Source: Dermatophagoides farinae
Taxonomy: Eukaryota > Arthropoda > Arachnida > Sarcoptiformes > Pyroglyphidae
Assembly: GCF_024713945.1 (NCBI RefSeq)
Contig: NC_134678.1
Location: forward strand, 2,170,001-2,234,000
Reading direction: 5' to 3'
Length of the DNA stretch: 64,000 bases
The notes beneath the pieces are model-generated. The model worked only from the letters and a program-made list of their open reading frames with translations. It did no database searches and had not been told where the DNA came from. The translations under genes were made by a program, and so were the position numbers. Shown piece by piece: positions 33,552 to 44,446 of the stretch (position 1 is the stretch's first letter; every line of letters starts with the position of its first letter).

Positions 33552-34282
33552 ATGTCAAAACTAATCTCGACTGCTTTTCAACAATTGAAAAGTAAAGAAT
33601 TTCGCACATATTTGATGAGGTATTGGTCTCTTTTTTTGCATAAATCGTTTATAATATTAATTTTTCGAATTTATTTTTTTTTCATTCAACTTGTTGGCGG
33701 ATTTCGCGTGCCCAATAACACTTATTCTAATGAAGCACGGTAATTATTCAATTCTATTTAGATCATTTTATCAGTAAATGTTAATTTTTATCTTTTTTCT
33801 CTATTTATTCGTTATTGATTGAACGTTTTGAATTTCAAAGCATTTCTGGGGACCTGGTAAGTGTTTCATGAAAATTAAATGCAAAGCTGTATTATCCGAT
33901 TTTTGTTTGTTTGTTTGTCTGTAGTTGCCAATTGGGGAATTCCTATAGCAGCGTTAGCTGATATCCAAAAAGAGCCAAGCATTATAAGTCCAACAATGAC
34001 TTGTGGTTTGTATATCAATATTGATTATATATTATCAACGGTTTTGATGAGAATTTTTTTTCCAATTTTAGCATTGATCATTTATTCGGCTACATTTATG
34101 CGTTTTGCCATTCGTGTACAACCACGCAATATGTTATTGTTTGCCTGTCATATAACAAATTTTACTGCACAAACAGTTCAAGGTGTTCGTTATATAAACT
34201 ATCGGTAATTATTGATTATTTTTTTATTGATAAAATTATTTTGTAATGAATTTGGTTATTTATTTTCAGAATGAAATCTTAA
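33552..34282 (+). CDS. Mitochondrial pyruvate carrier subunit 1
   Basis: Six exons: 33552-33619, 33736-33739, 33841-33856, 33925-34005, 34072-34204, 34270-34282; 104 residues, the normal MPC1 size. MPC1 pairs with MPC2 in the inner mitochondrial membrane to import pyruvate. The spliced product reads [103 protein letters not shown]. The near-invariant STHFWGPVANWG block exists only if a 4-nt exon (CACG, flanked by AAG and GTAATT) and a 16-nt exon are included. Joining exon 1 directly to the 16-nt exon shifts the frame. All phases agree. Confidence 0.95.
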
Positions 34283-34581
34283 ATTGAAAGTTTTTTCCGA
34301 TGAATTCGTATTATTATTGTTGATCATTACATAATTTAGTTTTAGTTGATAATTAAGGCAATGCCAAAAAATAGAATTTATTTATTTGGAATTGAAGCCA
34401 AAAAAATATGATGAAATTATTATTGTTGTTGTTGACTGTTTTTTATTTTCAAAATTTAATTTGTCATAATGTAATCTGAATATTCCAGAATTAAATTTCA
34501 ATATATTAACTCTTCTCTATAAATTTCAGCGTTTTTTTCAATTTCTAAAAGTTTAATTATTTGAATGATCCGCTATTGAAA

Positions 34582-34923
34582 ATGTTTGTCATATCTTTAT
34601 ATCAAATTTGGATCATATTTTTTGCATCATCAATCTTTTTGTTTATTTTCAAATGTGTTACAAATGAAAAACAAAAACAATATAAAACAGAATACGATAA
34701 CGAACAAAAAGCAAAAAAATCGGCAACAGTTGTCGATCCGAAAAAGGAACAACAGCCACAGACGAAAAACAAAAGTCCGGATAATCTTAATCTTACAACA
34801 TTGGAGAGCATGGATTCAGCATTTCGACCTAGAAGTACACAAGAAGAATTTTTATCAAAAAATCTTATGAGTGTTATACCGGCGCCAGGTGATGAAACCA
34901 TAGTGACTAAAACATATAAATAA
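34582..34923 (+). CDS. Small single-pass membrane protein, 113 residues, unknown
   Basis: Starts at the first ATG after an in-frame stop at 34546-34548. MFVISLYQIWIIFFASSIFL then FIFKCVTNEK is one TM helix at the N-terminus (signal anchor). The rest is polar: a Lys/Gln-rich linker (KKEQQPQTKNKSPDN) and a more conserved-looking end, LESMDSAFRPRSTQEEFLSK, then NLMSVIPAPGDETIVTKTYK. An acceptor-like TTTCAG at 34524-34529 suggests a spliced 5' UTR. It lies between MPC1 and PNPO on the same strand. I do not recognise it. Confidence 0.6.
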   Translation: MFVISLYQIWIIFFASSIFLFIFKCVTNEKQKQYKTEYDNEQKAKKSATVVDPKKEQQPQTKNKSPDNLNLTTLESMDSAFRPRSTQEEFLSKNLMSVIPAPGDETIVTKTYK

Positions 34924-35105
34924 ATCATTATTCCCGCCATTTGGATTCGAAAATTTCATCATTACCGTAATTTACGTATTTTATGAACAGTACATCTTTA
35001 AAGGTCAAGAATTCAGTTTTTCATATAAACTCGATCAAAATATTCTTTGAGCTGCCAATTATTTTGAAAATTGTTGTTTAATTTTTTTTTTGTAATAAAA
35101 ATTTA

Positions 35106-35967
35106 ATGTCTAAAACTTTATCAATATTTTCTTTCATAATACGTCGTAGTATAAATTTGTCTTCCACGATGTCTGCCGATCTTAGTGGTTAGTTTCTTGA
35201 ATATCTAATGTTTTTAACATTAATTTTTTTTTTAAATTTTGTTTTAAATTCCACCAGATATGCGAAAACCTTATTGTGATAAATCTCAAGCTCTTACAGA
35301 TGAAAATATCTTATCAGATCCATTCGAGCTTTTCCATCAATGGTTTGAAAATGCCAAACAAAATGCTGGTAAACATACTGAAATCAATGCTGTATGTTTG
35401 TCGACTTCATATCAGAACAAACCATCTTCCAGAATGGTACTTTTGAAAGGATATGATCCTGATCATGGATTTCGAATATTCACCAATTATGAAAGTCGAA
35501 AAGGAAGTGAAATTGTGTGTATCATTTCGTCTTATCAACTCAAATTATCAAATCAAAAAAACTGATTGTTCTTTTTATTTTAGGAACAAAATTCAAATGT
35601 TGCTTTGCTGTTTTATTGGGAATATCCACAACGCCAAATTCGTATTGAAGGACAAGCTCGTAGAGTTCCCGAGAGTATATCCGATCAATATTTCAATGCT
35701 CGACCAAAGCTATCTCGAATCAGTGCCATTGTTAGCCAACAATCAAAGAAAGTGGATTCCAGAGAAACACTGCTAAAAAGACAAGAAGAAGAGGAAAAAC
35801 GATGGACTGATTGTGATGTGATTCCTAGACCGAATTTTTGGGGTGGTTATTTCATTAGTCCCGAACGATTTGAATTTTGGCAAGGACAAAGTGATCGATT
35901 ACATGATCGTTTTATTTTCGAAAAATCTGATCAAAAAACATGGTTTCATTATCGAATTCAACCATAA
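35106..35967 (+). CDS. Pyridoxamine/pyridoxine 5'-phosphate oxidase
   Basis: Three exons: 35106-35187, 35258-35514, 35584-35967; 240 residues. PNPO oxidises PNP or PMP to pyridoxal phosphate with FMN, the last step of vitamin B6 salvage. Exon 1 codes a Ser/Arg-rich leader (SKTLSIFSFIIRRSINLSST) that could target mitochondria. Next come MRKPYCDKSQALTDENILSD, PFELFHQWF, the FMN-binding SSRMVLLKGYD (Arg86, Lys91), NSNVALLFYWEYPQRQIRIE and GQARRVP. The C-terminal signature includes PNFWGGYFISPERFEFWQG, QSDRLHDRF and the very end HYRIQP, typical of the family (usually ending in L-x-P). It is convergent with MGAT1. Confidence 0.95.
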
Positions 35968-36094
35968 TCATCATATTTTAGCACTAAACAAAATACTCGT
36001 TTTTATTTGAACATTGATTTTTATTGAACAAAATGACAGCTCTTTCCATTTATTATTGTGTTCCATAAAGAAATTAACATTTTTTTTTCTTTAT

Positions 36095-37411
36095 TCATTT
36101 CCAATCGATAAGATAAATTTTACGTGTAACTGGTGGTGCCAAATAAATTCTCATTCCATTATACATGAAACTGATGATTCCTTTGTAAGCGGTTCGTGGA
36201 ACACCACATTTAAAATCATTCATCAAACCAAACATTGATGAATAATCGATAAATTCATTTTTCGTAAAATATGTTATACGATATGTGGAATTTGTTCCAT
36301 GTACATAAATTGGATCCATTGTTTTCAATGCTATTGGATGAATATCTTGACTTTTATTATAAACTTGATATAAAAATTTTTGATCATAATTTTTTGAATA
36401 CAATTGATCAAGAATAATTTTTCGATTTTCATAGAATGAATAATAGCCTTTTGAATGATGAATAAATGAAAGATGTTGTTTAAAGTATTGGCCACGACTA
36501 ACACCTTTCATTCCTGATGTGCTTGTACGTGGTACTTCTGGCCGTACACATAGACGATTTTTTCTTTGTTCTGGCTGTCTAAGCCAATCATCCCAGAAAG
36601 CAATTGGCCATCTATCTTTGATTTCATACCATAAAGATCTTTTTAGCATCCAGCCAAGACCTGGGAAAAAATCTGTCAAATATAGTAACGATGTTGATGA
36701 TTGATCGATCAGATGATCTTTTCCATTATCATTCCAGGCAGAAATACAAAAGATTGAATCATCATTATCGAGCAGTGTGGACATGGTTAAGAAATATTCG
36801 AAAAAATCTGGTGAAAAATTAAGATCATCTTCAATAATAATTAATTTATCAATCATTGGATAGGTTTGAAATGTTTTCTCAATAGCCCATCTATAATGGC
36901 GACTTATTTTAACATAGCCTTGGAATCTTTTTAATTTGGTATCAATATGTTCATTATGAAATGGAAAATAATAATGTTTCTGTACGATACTATCATTGAC
37001 GAATTTTTCAATCATTTTATATACTGATTTTTTGTTACAATCTTGACTAACTACGATCGGCATGTTGATCATCATTTGAAGAATGTCATGACCAACATTT
37101 CTTTTTCTAAATGAAACAATCGTCTTGTTTCTAATCGATTTCAATTGATTCAAAGTTGATTGGATTAATGATAAACGATCACAAACAATCAATAGTACAC
37201 AAATGTTTGTGTTTACTTTATTATTATCATCAACATCTTTATTGTTATTGTTTTCGGTTTGATTGAAAATCTTGTTCTTTTTGAATTTTTCATTCATCAT
37301 CATCATATTGGACAATGGTCGTGATGATTTTTTCAGATAACCAGATTGATAGAAAAGATAGAATGGTACGGAAATTATTAGAAAAAAGAAATATTTTCTC
37401 AATCTAGCCAT
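36095..37411 (-). CDS. Alpha-1,3-mannosyl-glycoprotein 2-beta-N-acetylglucosaminyltransferase (GnT-I)
   Basis: Intronless, 438 residues, close to vertebrate MGAT1 (about 445). It adds the first GlcNAc to the Man5 core in the medial Golgi and so opens the hybrid/complex N-glycan path. Type II topology: short basic N-terminus, TM helix FFFLIISVPFYLFYQSGYL, then an Asn/Lys-rich stem. GT13 domain: NICVLLIVCDRLSLIQSTLN, the metal-binding EDD at 194-196 in IIIEDDLNFSPDFFEYF, ISAWNDNG, then FFPGLGWMLKRSLW, WPIAFWDDWLRQPEQRKNR and RPEVPRTSTSGMKGVSRGQ. All expected catalytic blocks are present. Lack of introns in a region of intron-bearing genes might mean retrocopy origin or simple intron loss. Confidence 0.96.
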   Translation of the reverse strand: MARLRKYFFFLIISVPFYLFYQSGYLKKSSRPLSNMMMMNEKFKKNKIFNQTENNNNKDVDDNNKVNTNICVLLIVCDRLSLIQSTLNQLKSIRNKTIVSFRKRNVGHDILQMMINMPIVVSQDCNKKSVYKMIEKFVNDSIVQKHYYFPFHNEHIDTKLKRFQGYVKISRHYRWAIEKTFQTYPMIDKLIIIEDDLNFSPDFFEYFLTMSTLLDNDDSIFCISAWNDNGKDHLIDQSSTSLLYLTDFFPGLGWMLKRSLWYEIKDRWPIAFWDDWLRQPEQRKNRLCVRPEVPRTSTSGMKGVSRGQYFKQHLSFIHHSKGYYSFYENRKIILDQLYSKNYDQKFLYQVYNKSQDIHPIALKTMDPIYVHGTNSTYRITYFTKNEFIDYSSMFGLMNDFKCGVPRTAYKGIISFMYNGMRIYLAPPVTRKIYLIDWK

Positions 37412-38698
37412 TTTTTTTTCTCACTGTTGTTTCAAACGATTGAACGTATGTTATGGTTCGACTTGTGCACAAAAACTCAAAAAAAAATATTTGAGAAACG
37501 AATTTCGAATTATTATTTCGAATAACTGAGTGGCTGTGTCTGGAGAATCAGCATCTGGAGGAAACAATAATTTTCTAATATTAAAAAAAAAACGTCAAAT
37601 CATGTATATATTTGATTTATGTTTGTGAATGACCGGAAATGTTACAACTAAAAAAAAGATGCTTGTTACGCTTGTTGTTGTTGTTGATTCAAATTTTCTT
37701 TTCTTTTCTTTTCAAATCATGTCTCATCTTACCATAATAATAATGGTCCACAATGAATGTCTCCCATGTATATATGTGCGTGAATCATATATGATTTTTT
37801 TTCCCTTCTATTGTTCTCGTATTGTCGATTGTAAAAAAAAATGATGATGATTGGTTGTCGAAATTTTCCATTTCATTTTCCATTTCATATTCGTTATTGT
37901 CACTATTATTTTTTTTTTTTTTTTTTTTGATTTCATTCAATCTTGCTTCATGTTTATATTTTATAAAAGCTTTTTATAGACAAAAAAAAATTCACATATC
38001 TTTTTCAATTTTTTTTTCTTCATAACTCGAGTTCTTTGTATAACTGAACAACCATTCATCATGCAGACTAGCGAGATAGCATCAACAAAAAAGTATACTA
38101 CAGGCCAATAAATTCTTGTTGTATTTAAAAAAAAAAAAATTCGTTTATTAAAAATGAATGAGAATGAATTGTTAGATAATCAAGAATAAAGTAAAAAAAT
38201 TTGCGATTATATACAGTTTCATGGCATGTATGTGTGTGTGTGTGGTTGTAAATCATAATCAGTCATTCATAGCAGAATAGTTGTCATTGTCATTATCATC
38301 ACTTCATTATGATTGTTTGTATGTGGTGACATTGTTTCCATCTTTATCATCTGGCTTGAATAATATAAATGTTTAAAGAGGGAATGCTTGGAAGAAAAAA
38401 ATTAATGAAAAAATGAATTTGATGTGCAAAAATTCATATGGATTCATTCAACAAAAAAAAGAAGAAAATTTCAAAAAAAAATAATTCGAGATAATGAAAT
38501 CTATGGTAATTAAATGCATGCATGCATGTGTGTGTTGTTGTTGTTGTTGTTGTAAGATGAGGTCGTCATCGCGGTCATCATCACTTTGAAGAACTTGAAA
38601 CAAACAAAAAAAAACGTCCATTATTATCATCATCATTACTATGATGTGTATGATTTACCATTTGGTTGAGATTATGACAATAATAACAATATATATAT
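37412..38698. other. Intergenic
   Basis: MGAT1 5' flank and APMAP-like 3' flank. Poly(T) runs near 37910-37930, (GTT)n near 38535-38552. No coding frame supported. Confidence 0.6.
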
Positions 38699-41142
38699 CT
38701 ATGTGCTACTACTATATCGTGTAGCATCTTTTCGTAATCTACGATTCAATGTTGATGTTGATGGATTGATAAATATGGCCTTATTATCATCATCAAGACT
38801 TATTGTGTTTGTACCATCTAGATTTGTGGCGATAGCACGTCTAGTACTACCATATGGTAATAGACTAAAATCGACACCATTCTCCGTTACTTTATTATTG
38901 CTGGTAATTTGTTTATTTTTTTGTTGATAATCTTGTGTGAAATTCGGTATCGTTAATTTCAATATATATGGATTATTATAAGAACCAATATATAGTACAC
39001 GTTCATAAGGATTTTCTGTTGGTCCTTCGACAACTTCTGATAGTCGAAAATTACTGCCATCAATTGAATGCAATGATCCTAATAAACGGCCATTCGAATC
39101 TAACTCTAGAACCATACCATAATCATTTGATATTGCTTCATCATAGAAAAAATGTAAATTTTTCAATCGAAAACCTAATCTTTCAAGATTAGAATTTGAC
39201 CATTTTGATCCAAGCATTTCAATCTTTTGGCCAAGTGCCGTGAAATTTTGCATAATTTCTTCACGTATCCATGGCTTATCGCTTAGCCAATCAATCATTG
39301 ATGGTGATGATACATTGCGTGCATTCACTACAGGGAGCCAATATGTTTCTTGATATTTATCTAAACTTCTAATCAGATGTTCACCTTCACCGGGTAAGTT
39401 TTGTATCCATGTTTCGGTTTTACCACGTTGAGGACCTGTGAACAAAAAATTGTTTCGAATGTTGATTGATTGATTAAATGAAAATATAAAATCATTACCT
39501 CTAATATAATGTCGTACAACACGTCTGGCAGTGAATTCTACCACCAGGATAGATGTTCGATCATCCGATAATTGAACACTTGATGGATACCATAATCCTT
39601 GCATTAAAACTTCTGTTTGATTTAGATCCATATCAAAACGAACAACACGACCAGAACGATCAGGTTCCAGAATCATTCTTGGCCATTCATTTAAATCATG
39701 ACGAGTACTGGCAATAGTTATATAGAAAACAATACCACCATTTGTTCCACCACCTTCATCTAAAGCTAGATGTGTCATATATCTTGAACCAACTTGATCA
39801 GGTGAAAGTAAACGTTTAACACGTAATCGTTGTTGATTAGCACCATAGAAGCTAATCTGATGTAAACCAAGATATGCATCGATAAAATAAAGATTGCCTG
39901 AACGATCAACACGTATTCCAAGTGGTCGTCCACACAATGATGCATCCCAATATTTTGTACGACATAATTCATTGGCCACTTTCACAATCCTTGTTGCATT
40001 ACCGGTCTCTAGATTACAGCGATATATTCCACCGCCAATGGTTCCAGTATAAAGATAATGTTGATATACAACAAGTGAACTGGGACCCATCAATGCACCT
40101 TCACATAAATGTGTAGCCTGTGAAAGCATATTGTTGGGCGTTAATTCACCACGAAATGCTTTGATCAATGGAAAGCTAATTATCAACAAAACAAAAAAAT
40201 AAAAATAAAATTAAAATTTTTTTATAAAACCATCATTTGATTGTATAATAATAATGATGATGATGATGATGATGATTGTGATCTTGTAACACCAATCCTA
40301 AATGTTCAAAAGAAATTATCATATTATAATATTCGATAATCTTGCTTTACAACTTTTTTTTCATTTTGTTTTTCTAGGAAATAATAATTCTGAATGAATA
40401 CAGAAAAAAAATTGTATATGGGCTTGGATATCTAATTCTTTTTTTCTGTATTATGTATGAATATGTGTGTTCATTATTATTTTCATTTGACCCAAGTGGA
40501 CGAAAAAAAACACGTGCCAATTTGGATATATAGATGATGACCATAGCACGTTTACAATGATGATGATGATTATGATTGCTTTAATTCACTGTCTATCGTT
40601 GGAAATTTCAATCTCAGGTCATTGTTGTTGTTGTTATTGTTGTTACGATTCTTATTTTTCTTTGCTAACAAAACAAACAATCAAAAAAAAGAAAAATTTG
40701 ATCACGCATGAGTAGTTTTTTTTTGTTCATCTTGAATAGTTTTTACATAGAATTTTAGAACGGACGAATAAAGCAATTAGTAGAAAAAAACAATTAATCG
40801 ATAAACCTGTTGATTGTTGCTAGTTAATTCGATAATGCGATTATGATTGTCGATTATAAGTGGTTATTATCCACACACGTATTTTTAATGGCGATAAATT
40901 TTTCAGATTGAAATTATATCAAGACAAGTCATTCGTGTGTGTAATTATGTATGACAACAAACAAACAAAAAAACTTACTTGTATGATAATGGTCCGGTTT
41001 CAGGATATTGATGCGGTGCATAATAATTGTATGGACGAAAACATTGTACAAAATTTTTCGTTGTAAATAATGATGAAATCACTATTAATAATATCGATAG
41101 ATATTTCATGATTAAATTTAAAAGATTTTTTAATTGATCCAT
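38699..41142 (-). CDS. APMAP/hemomucin-like strictosidine-synthase-fold protein
   Basis: Three exons: 40979-41142, 39499-40175, 38699-39435; 525 residues. Exon 1 carries a signal peptide or anchor (MKYLSILLIVISSLF) and a Tyr/Pro linker; an 803-nt intron follows. The domain is a six-bladed beta propeller of the strictosidine synthase-like group: NMLSQATHLCEGALMGPSSL, LYTGTIGGGIYRCNLETGNA, CGRPLGIRVDRSGNLYFIDA, YLGLHQIS, SGRVVRFDMDLNQTEVLMQG and LWYPSSVQLSDDRTSILVVE. The C-terminal VLYIGSYNNPYILKL is the usual last blade. A Ser/Asn/Thr-rich tail of about 70 residues follows. In insects hemomucins are surface glycoproteins with a mucin tail; vertebrate APMAP has arylesterase activity. Which role applies here is not visible. 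Confidence 0.92.
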
Positions 41143-43036
41143 TTTGAATAGATTTGATCGATAATGATGATGATGATGATGATGGTGATGGTGATGGTGA
41201 TGATGATAGTACATTTTGTAAGCAAAAGGAAAAAAAATTGTCCAATTCGATTCGATTCAAACAAAATGATTTATTACAACATATGAAGAGAATTTTGTTT
41301 ATTGTTTGTTTGTTTTTTTTCACTGAAATATAAAGTAGTAGTGAATCAAAATAGAAAACAAAACAAAAAAAAATTAGAATTTTATTGCCTCAATAAAAAT
41401 CATTATCATGCATGAAATAAAATCCATGTTTCACGATTCAAAAAAAAAAAAATTAACCCTTGATTCTCGATGAGAATGATGTCAAAAAAACACACACACG
41501 AACAAATGATGAACAAAATGGAAAAACAATATGATGGTAAGATCACTGAAACAAAAAAAATGTTGAAATTTAAAAACAAACAAATTTTTTTTCTTTTAAA
41601 CAAAAAAAAAAAAAGATGAACGAGATATGAATTTTTAAAACAGAAAAACAAAATCCATTTTTTGATCCAAAATGTTTACATTACTGTTCATTTGGATCAT
41701 GAATGGCATACTGACTGAATTATTCAATGAATGAATGAATGAATGATGGTTATTCATATTCACAGCCATCCATCCGTATTTGACAAGAAAAAACATCCAT
41801 AGTACATCACTATATACTACATGGTTCATTCAAAAGAAAAAAAAATTTATCATTTTTATATTTCTTCTTTTTCTTTTTCATTTATTTGTTTCTACGATCT
41901 TACTATATATTCTATCTATATCATTGTTGTTATAAACATCGTTTTGGTTTTTATTGTATTATTGTTTTTAACTCTTTATGTGATGATGTTCGTCTGTGTG
42001 TGTGTGTGTGTATGCGTATGTGTCTGTATTTGGGTGTTTCATGTATACAATCAAAATCTAAAACTTGTCCATTTTCTCTTTCTCTCTCTCTCACTTTAAT
42101 ATGAACAATGTTGAACAACAAAATAAAATATTGGTCAAATATGAAAATGAAAAATAGAAAACAAAAATGTCTTTCTCTCTCTCTCTCGCTCGCTGCTTTT
42201 CGCTTTTTGTTTCTCTTTTTTTATATCTAAAATTCAAAAATTTTAACCATGTGAGTGAATGATGATGATGATGATTATGATGATGAATCCAATTGATAAT
42301 GGATGCTTGGTAATAATATTCAGCCAGTCAGTCAGTCAGAACTACCGGCTGGTCCTGGTATGTGTGTGTGTGTGTGTGTGTAATGGTGGCCAGATAAGAA
42401 AAATAATTTTTAGTGAAAATATTTGGAGGGAAAAAAAATTTATTCCACAAAACACACTGACACATATATTAGGCGTACAATTAAACGGGTAAAATTTTGA
42501 TAATGATGATGATGATGATGATGTGATGATAGTAAATGATAATTCACTTTGCTATGTTTTGTGTGTGTGTGTGTTAAAAGAAAAGTCTATTTTTTCGGTA
42601 TCAACAACAACAAAAAAAACAATCTTCCTTTAAATTGAGATGAATGTTTTTTCCCATCTTTCTTTCACTGTTCATTTATTCACATTTTGGTTGATTTCAA
42701 CGTTGTTGGTCTTTTGTTGTTGTTTTTTTGTCCATTTTTGGATGTTGATGGTAAGTATTATAATAATATAATCATCATAATAATGACGATGACGATGATG
42801 ATGATAATAATATTCAACGCACACGCATACACACACACACACAAAAAAAAAATAGGGAAATAGTCAAATTAATCCAAGTCATCCACACTGTCCACATACA
42901 CACACACACACACATCAAAAGAATTATGGACACGAATTGAATAGAAAAATTTTTTTTTTTGCTTTGACAATTTATTCGGTTTTGTATTGTTGTTGTTGTC
43001 GTTGTTGTTGGTTTGTATACACAGAGAAAAAAGCAT
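41143..43036. other. Gene-poor stretch with microsatellites
   Basis: (GAT)n at 41166-41207, GT runs near 41995-42010, 42360-42380 and 42560-42574, (TC)n near 42173-42188. Open frames are repeat products. No gene supported. Confidence 0.6.
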
Positions 43037-43373
43037 GTAGTGTACTATTCGATTTGGTAGTGTACAAATGGTAGTGCACACTACCAAATGTATAAGTACT
43101 TAACAATTAGGTAGTGTACATTACTAGTTGGTAGTGTACAAATGGTAGTGCACACTACCAAATGTATAAGTACTTAACAATTAGGTAGTGTACATTACTA
43201 GTTGGTAGTGTGCAAATGGTAGTGCACACTACCAAATGAATAAGTACTTAACAACTAGGTAGTGTGCAAATGGTAGTGCACACTACCAAATGAATAAGTA
43301 CTTAACAACTAGGTAGTGTACACGACCTCAGCTAGGTAGTGTACACGACCTCAACTAGGTAGTGTACACTATC
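43037..43373 (+). repeat. Left GTAGTG array with higher-order structure
   Basis: Starts with one unit identical to the right array. Two near-identical 74-bp composites follow (14 + 20 + 20 + 20 bp), then two 54-bp derivatives, then two 23-bp units GTAGTGTACACGACCTC(A)... and a final partial. Several units contain GGTAGTGCACACTACC, a near-perfect palindrome. Confidence 0.9.
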
Positions 43374-43414
43374 ATTTTTGAAAGTAGTTTACAACAATTT
43401 AAAAAATTACAACA

Positions 43415-43588
43415 TTATAACATATGAACGGATGTAATATAATTTATTCCATCATACTCTGTTTCTTTCAACACATGTTCGAAATGTTTAACTTTGATAT
43501 TTTTTCTATTTTTTTGCCATGGTAAATAGTAAGTAGCTGATTGATTTTTGGAGCAAATATGTAACAATGTTTTGTTGTTATTAAACAT
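43415..43588 (-). CDS. Short open frame in the array-flanked core, 57 residues
   Basis: ATG to TAA with non-simple composition: MFNNNKTLLHICSKNQSATY, YLPWQKNRKNIKVKHFEHVL, KETEYDGINYITSVHML. The basic, aromatic content looks like a fragment of a folded (perhaps DNA-binding) protein. No family recognised; could be an exon or a remnant. Confidence 0.35.
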   Translation of the reverse strand: MFNNNKTLLHICSKNQSATYYLPWQKNRKNIKVKHFEHVLKETEYDGINYITSVHML

Positions 43589-44022
43589 ATTGTAAAATAT
43601 TGGGGCATTTATTCATTTATTTATTAAAATAATAAGATGCGAAGTGTCATGCACTATTGCATCATTTTTTTTTATAAAAAATCAATTAATATTTTTACAA
43701 ATATCTCTAATCTCTAATATACGTAGATTAATATTGTTTTTTGGAAAAAGATAAAATATTTGAACAAGTTCTGGTTTCCTAAAAACGAAATGAATATTTT
43801 ATCGTTTTTGATTTCATATATGTTGAAATTAAAGACGTTGTATGTTAATGATAACGACAAATGTCTTTTCGTTTTATTTGAGTCCATTTTTGGATGTCAA
43901 TCAAAGAGAACCAGGTAAGTATGTTTTTAAATAATGCTAACAATATAGAATTGTTCATCATACGTGTTAAGTATAATATAACTATTTTTATTTTACTATT
44001 AAAAATTCTTCCTATTTTCAAG

Positions 44023-44134
44023 TCATAATCAGATTCAGATTTCCGTCGATGTTGATGCATTGAATCTCAACCAATTTCAATTTATCAATGACCACGGAAA
44101 TCAAATCACGTTTGAATCATCGATACAAACACAG
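44023..44134 (+). CDS. Exon-like segment in the array-flanked core
   Basis: Flanked by an acceptor (CTATTTTCAAG) and a donor (CAG followed by GTATTT), 112 nt, open in one frame: HNQIQISVDVDALNLNQFQF then INDHGNQITFESSIQTQ. No partner exons found. It may belong to a broken gene carried by the block. Confidence 0.3.
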
Positions 44135-44340
44135 GTATTTTTATTTATATTTTTTTCACTTATTGTAATTGTTGTTGTTTATTTTTTTTTCTTTTTCTTT
44201 CTCTTTTTTTTGTAATATTTACAAAAATAGGGAAATAGAAATCAAATAGAATAATCCAAGTATTTTTATTTATATTTTTTTCTAATATTTTTAACTTGTA
44301 ATTGTTGTTGTTTATCTCTTTTTTTGTAATATTTACATGT
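44135..44340 (+). repeat. Imperfect tandem duplication, period about 125 bp
   Basis: A T-rich segment beginning GTATTTTTATTTATATTTTT and continuing TTGTAATTGTTGTTGTTTAT to GTAATATTTACA occurs at about 44135-44222 and again at about 44260-44337. Confidence 0.6.
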
Positions 44341-44446
44341 TTTTCCCCCTTTTTTTGTTAAGATATAGGGGTAAATGTTTATTTAAAAAAAACAAACAGG
44401 TATGTAATTGAATTGAAAATCCACGGTTACAACTAATCCTTTTCAA

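Noticed and set aside
37441-37460. GGTTCGAC as a tRNA B-box
   Set aside because: No A-box or cloverleaf partner at the right distance.
41821-42104. Overlapping plus-strand frames with Cys-Val runs
   Set aside because: Translation of a (GT)n microsatellite and T-rich DNA.
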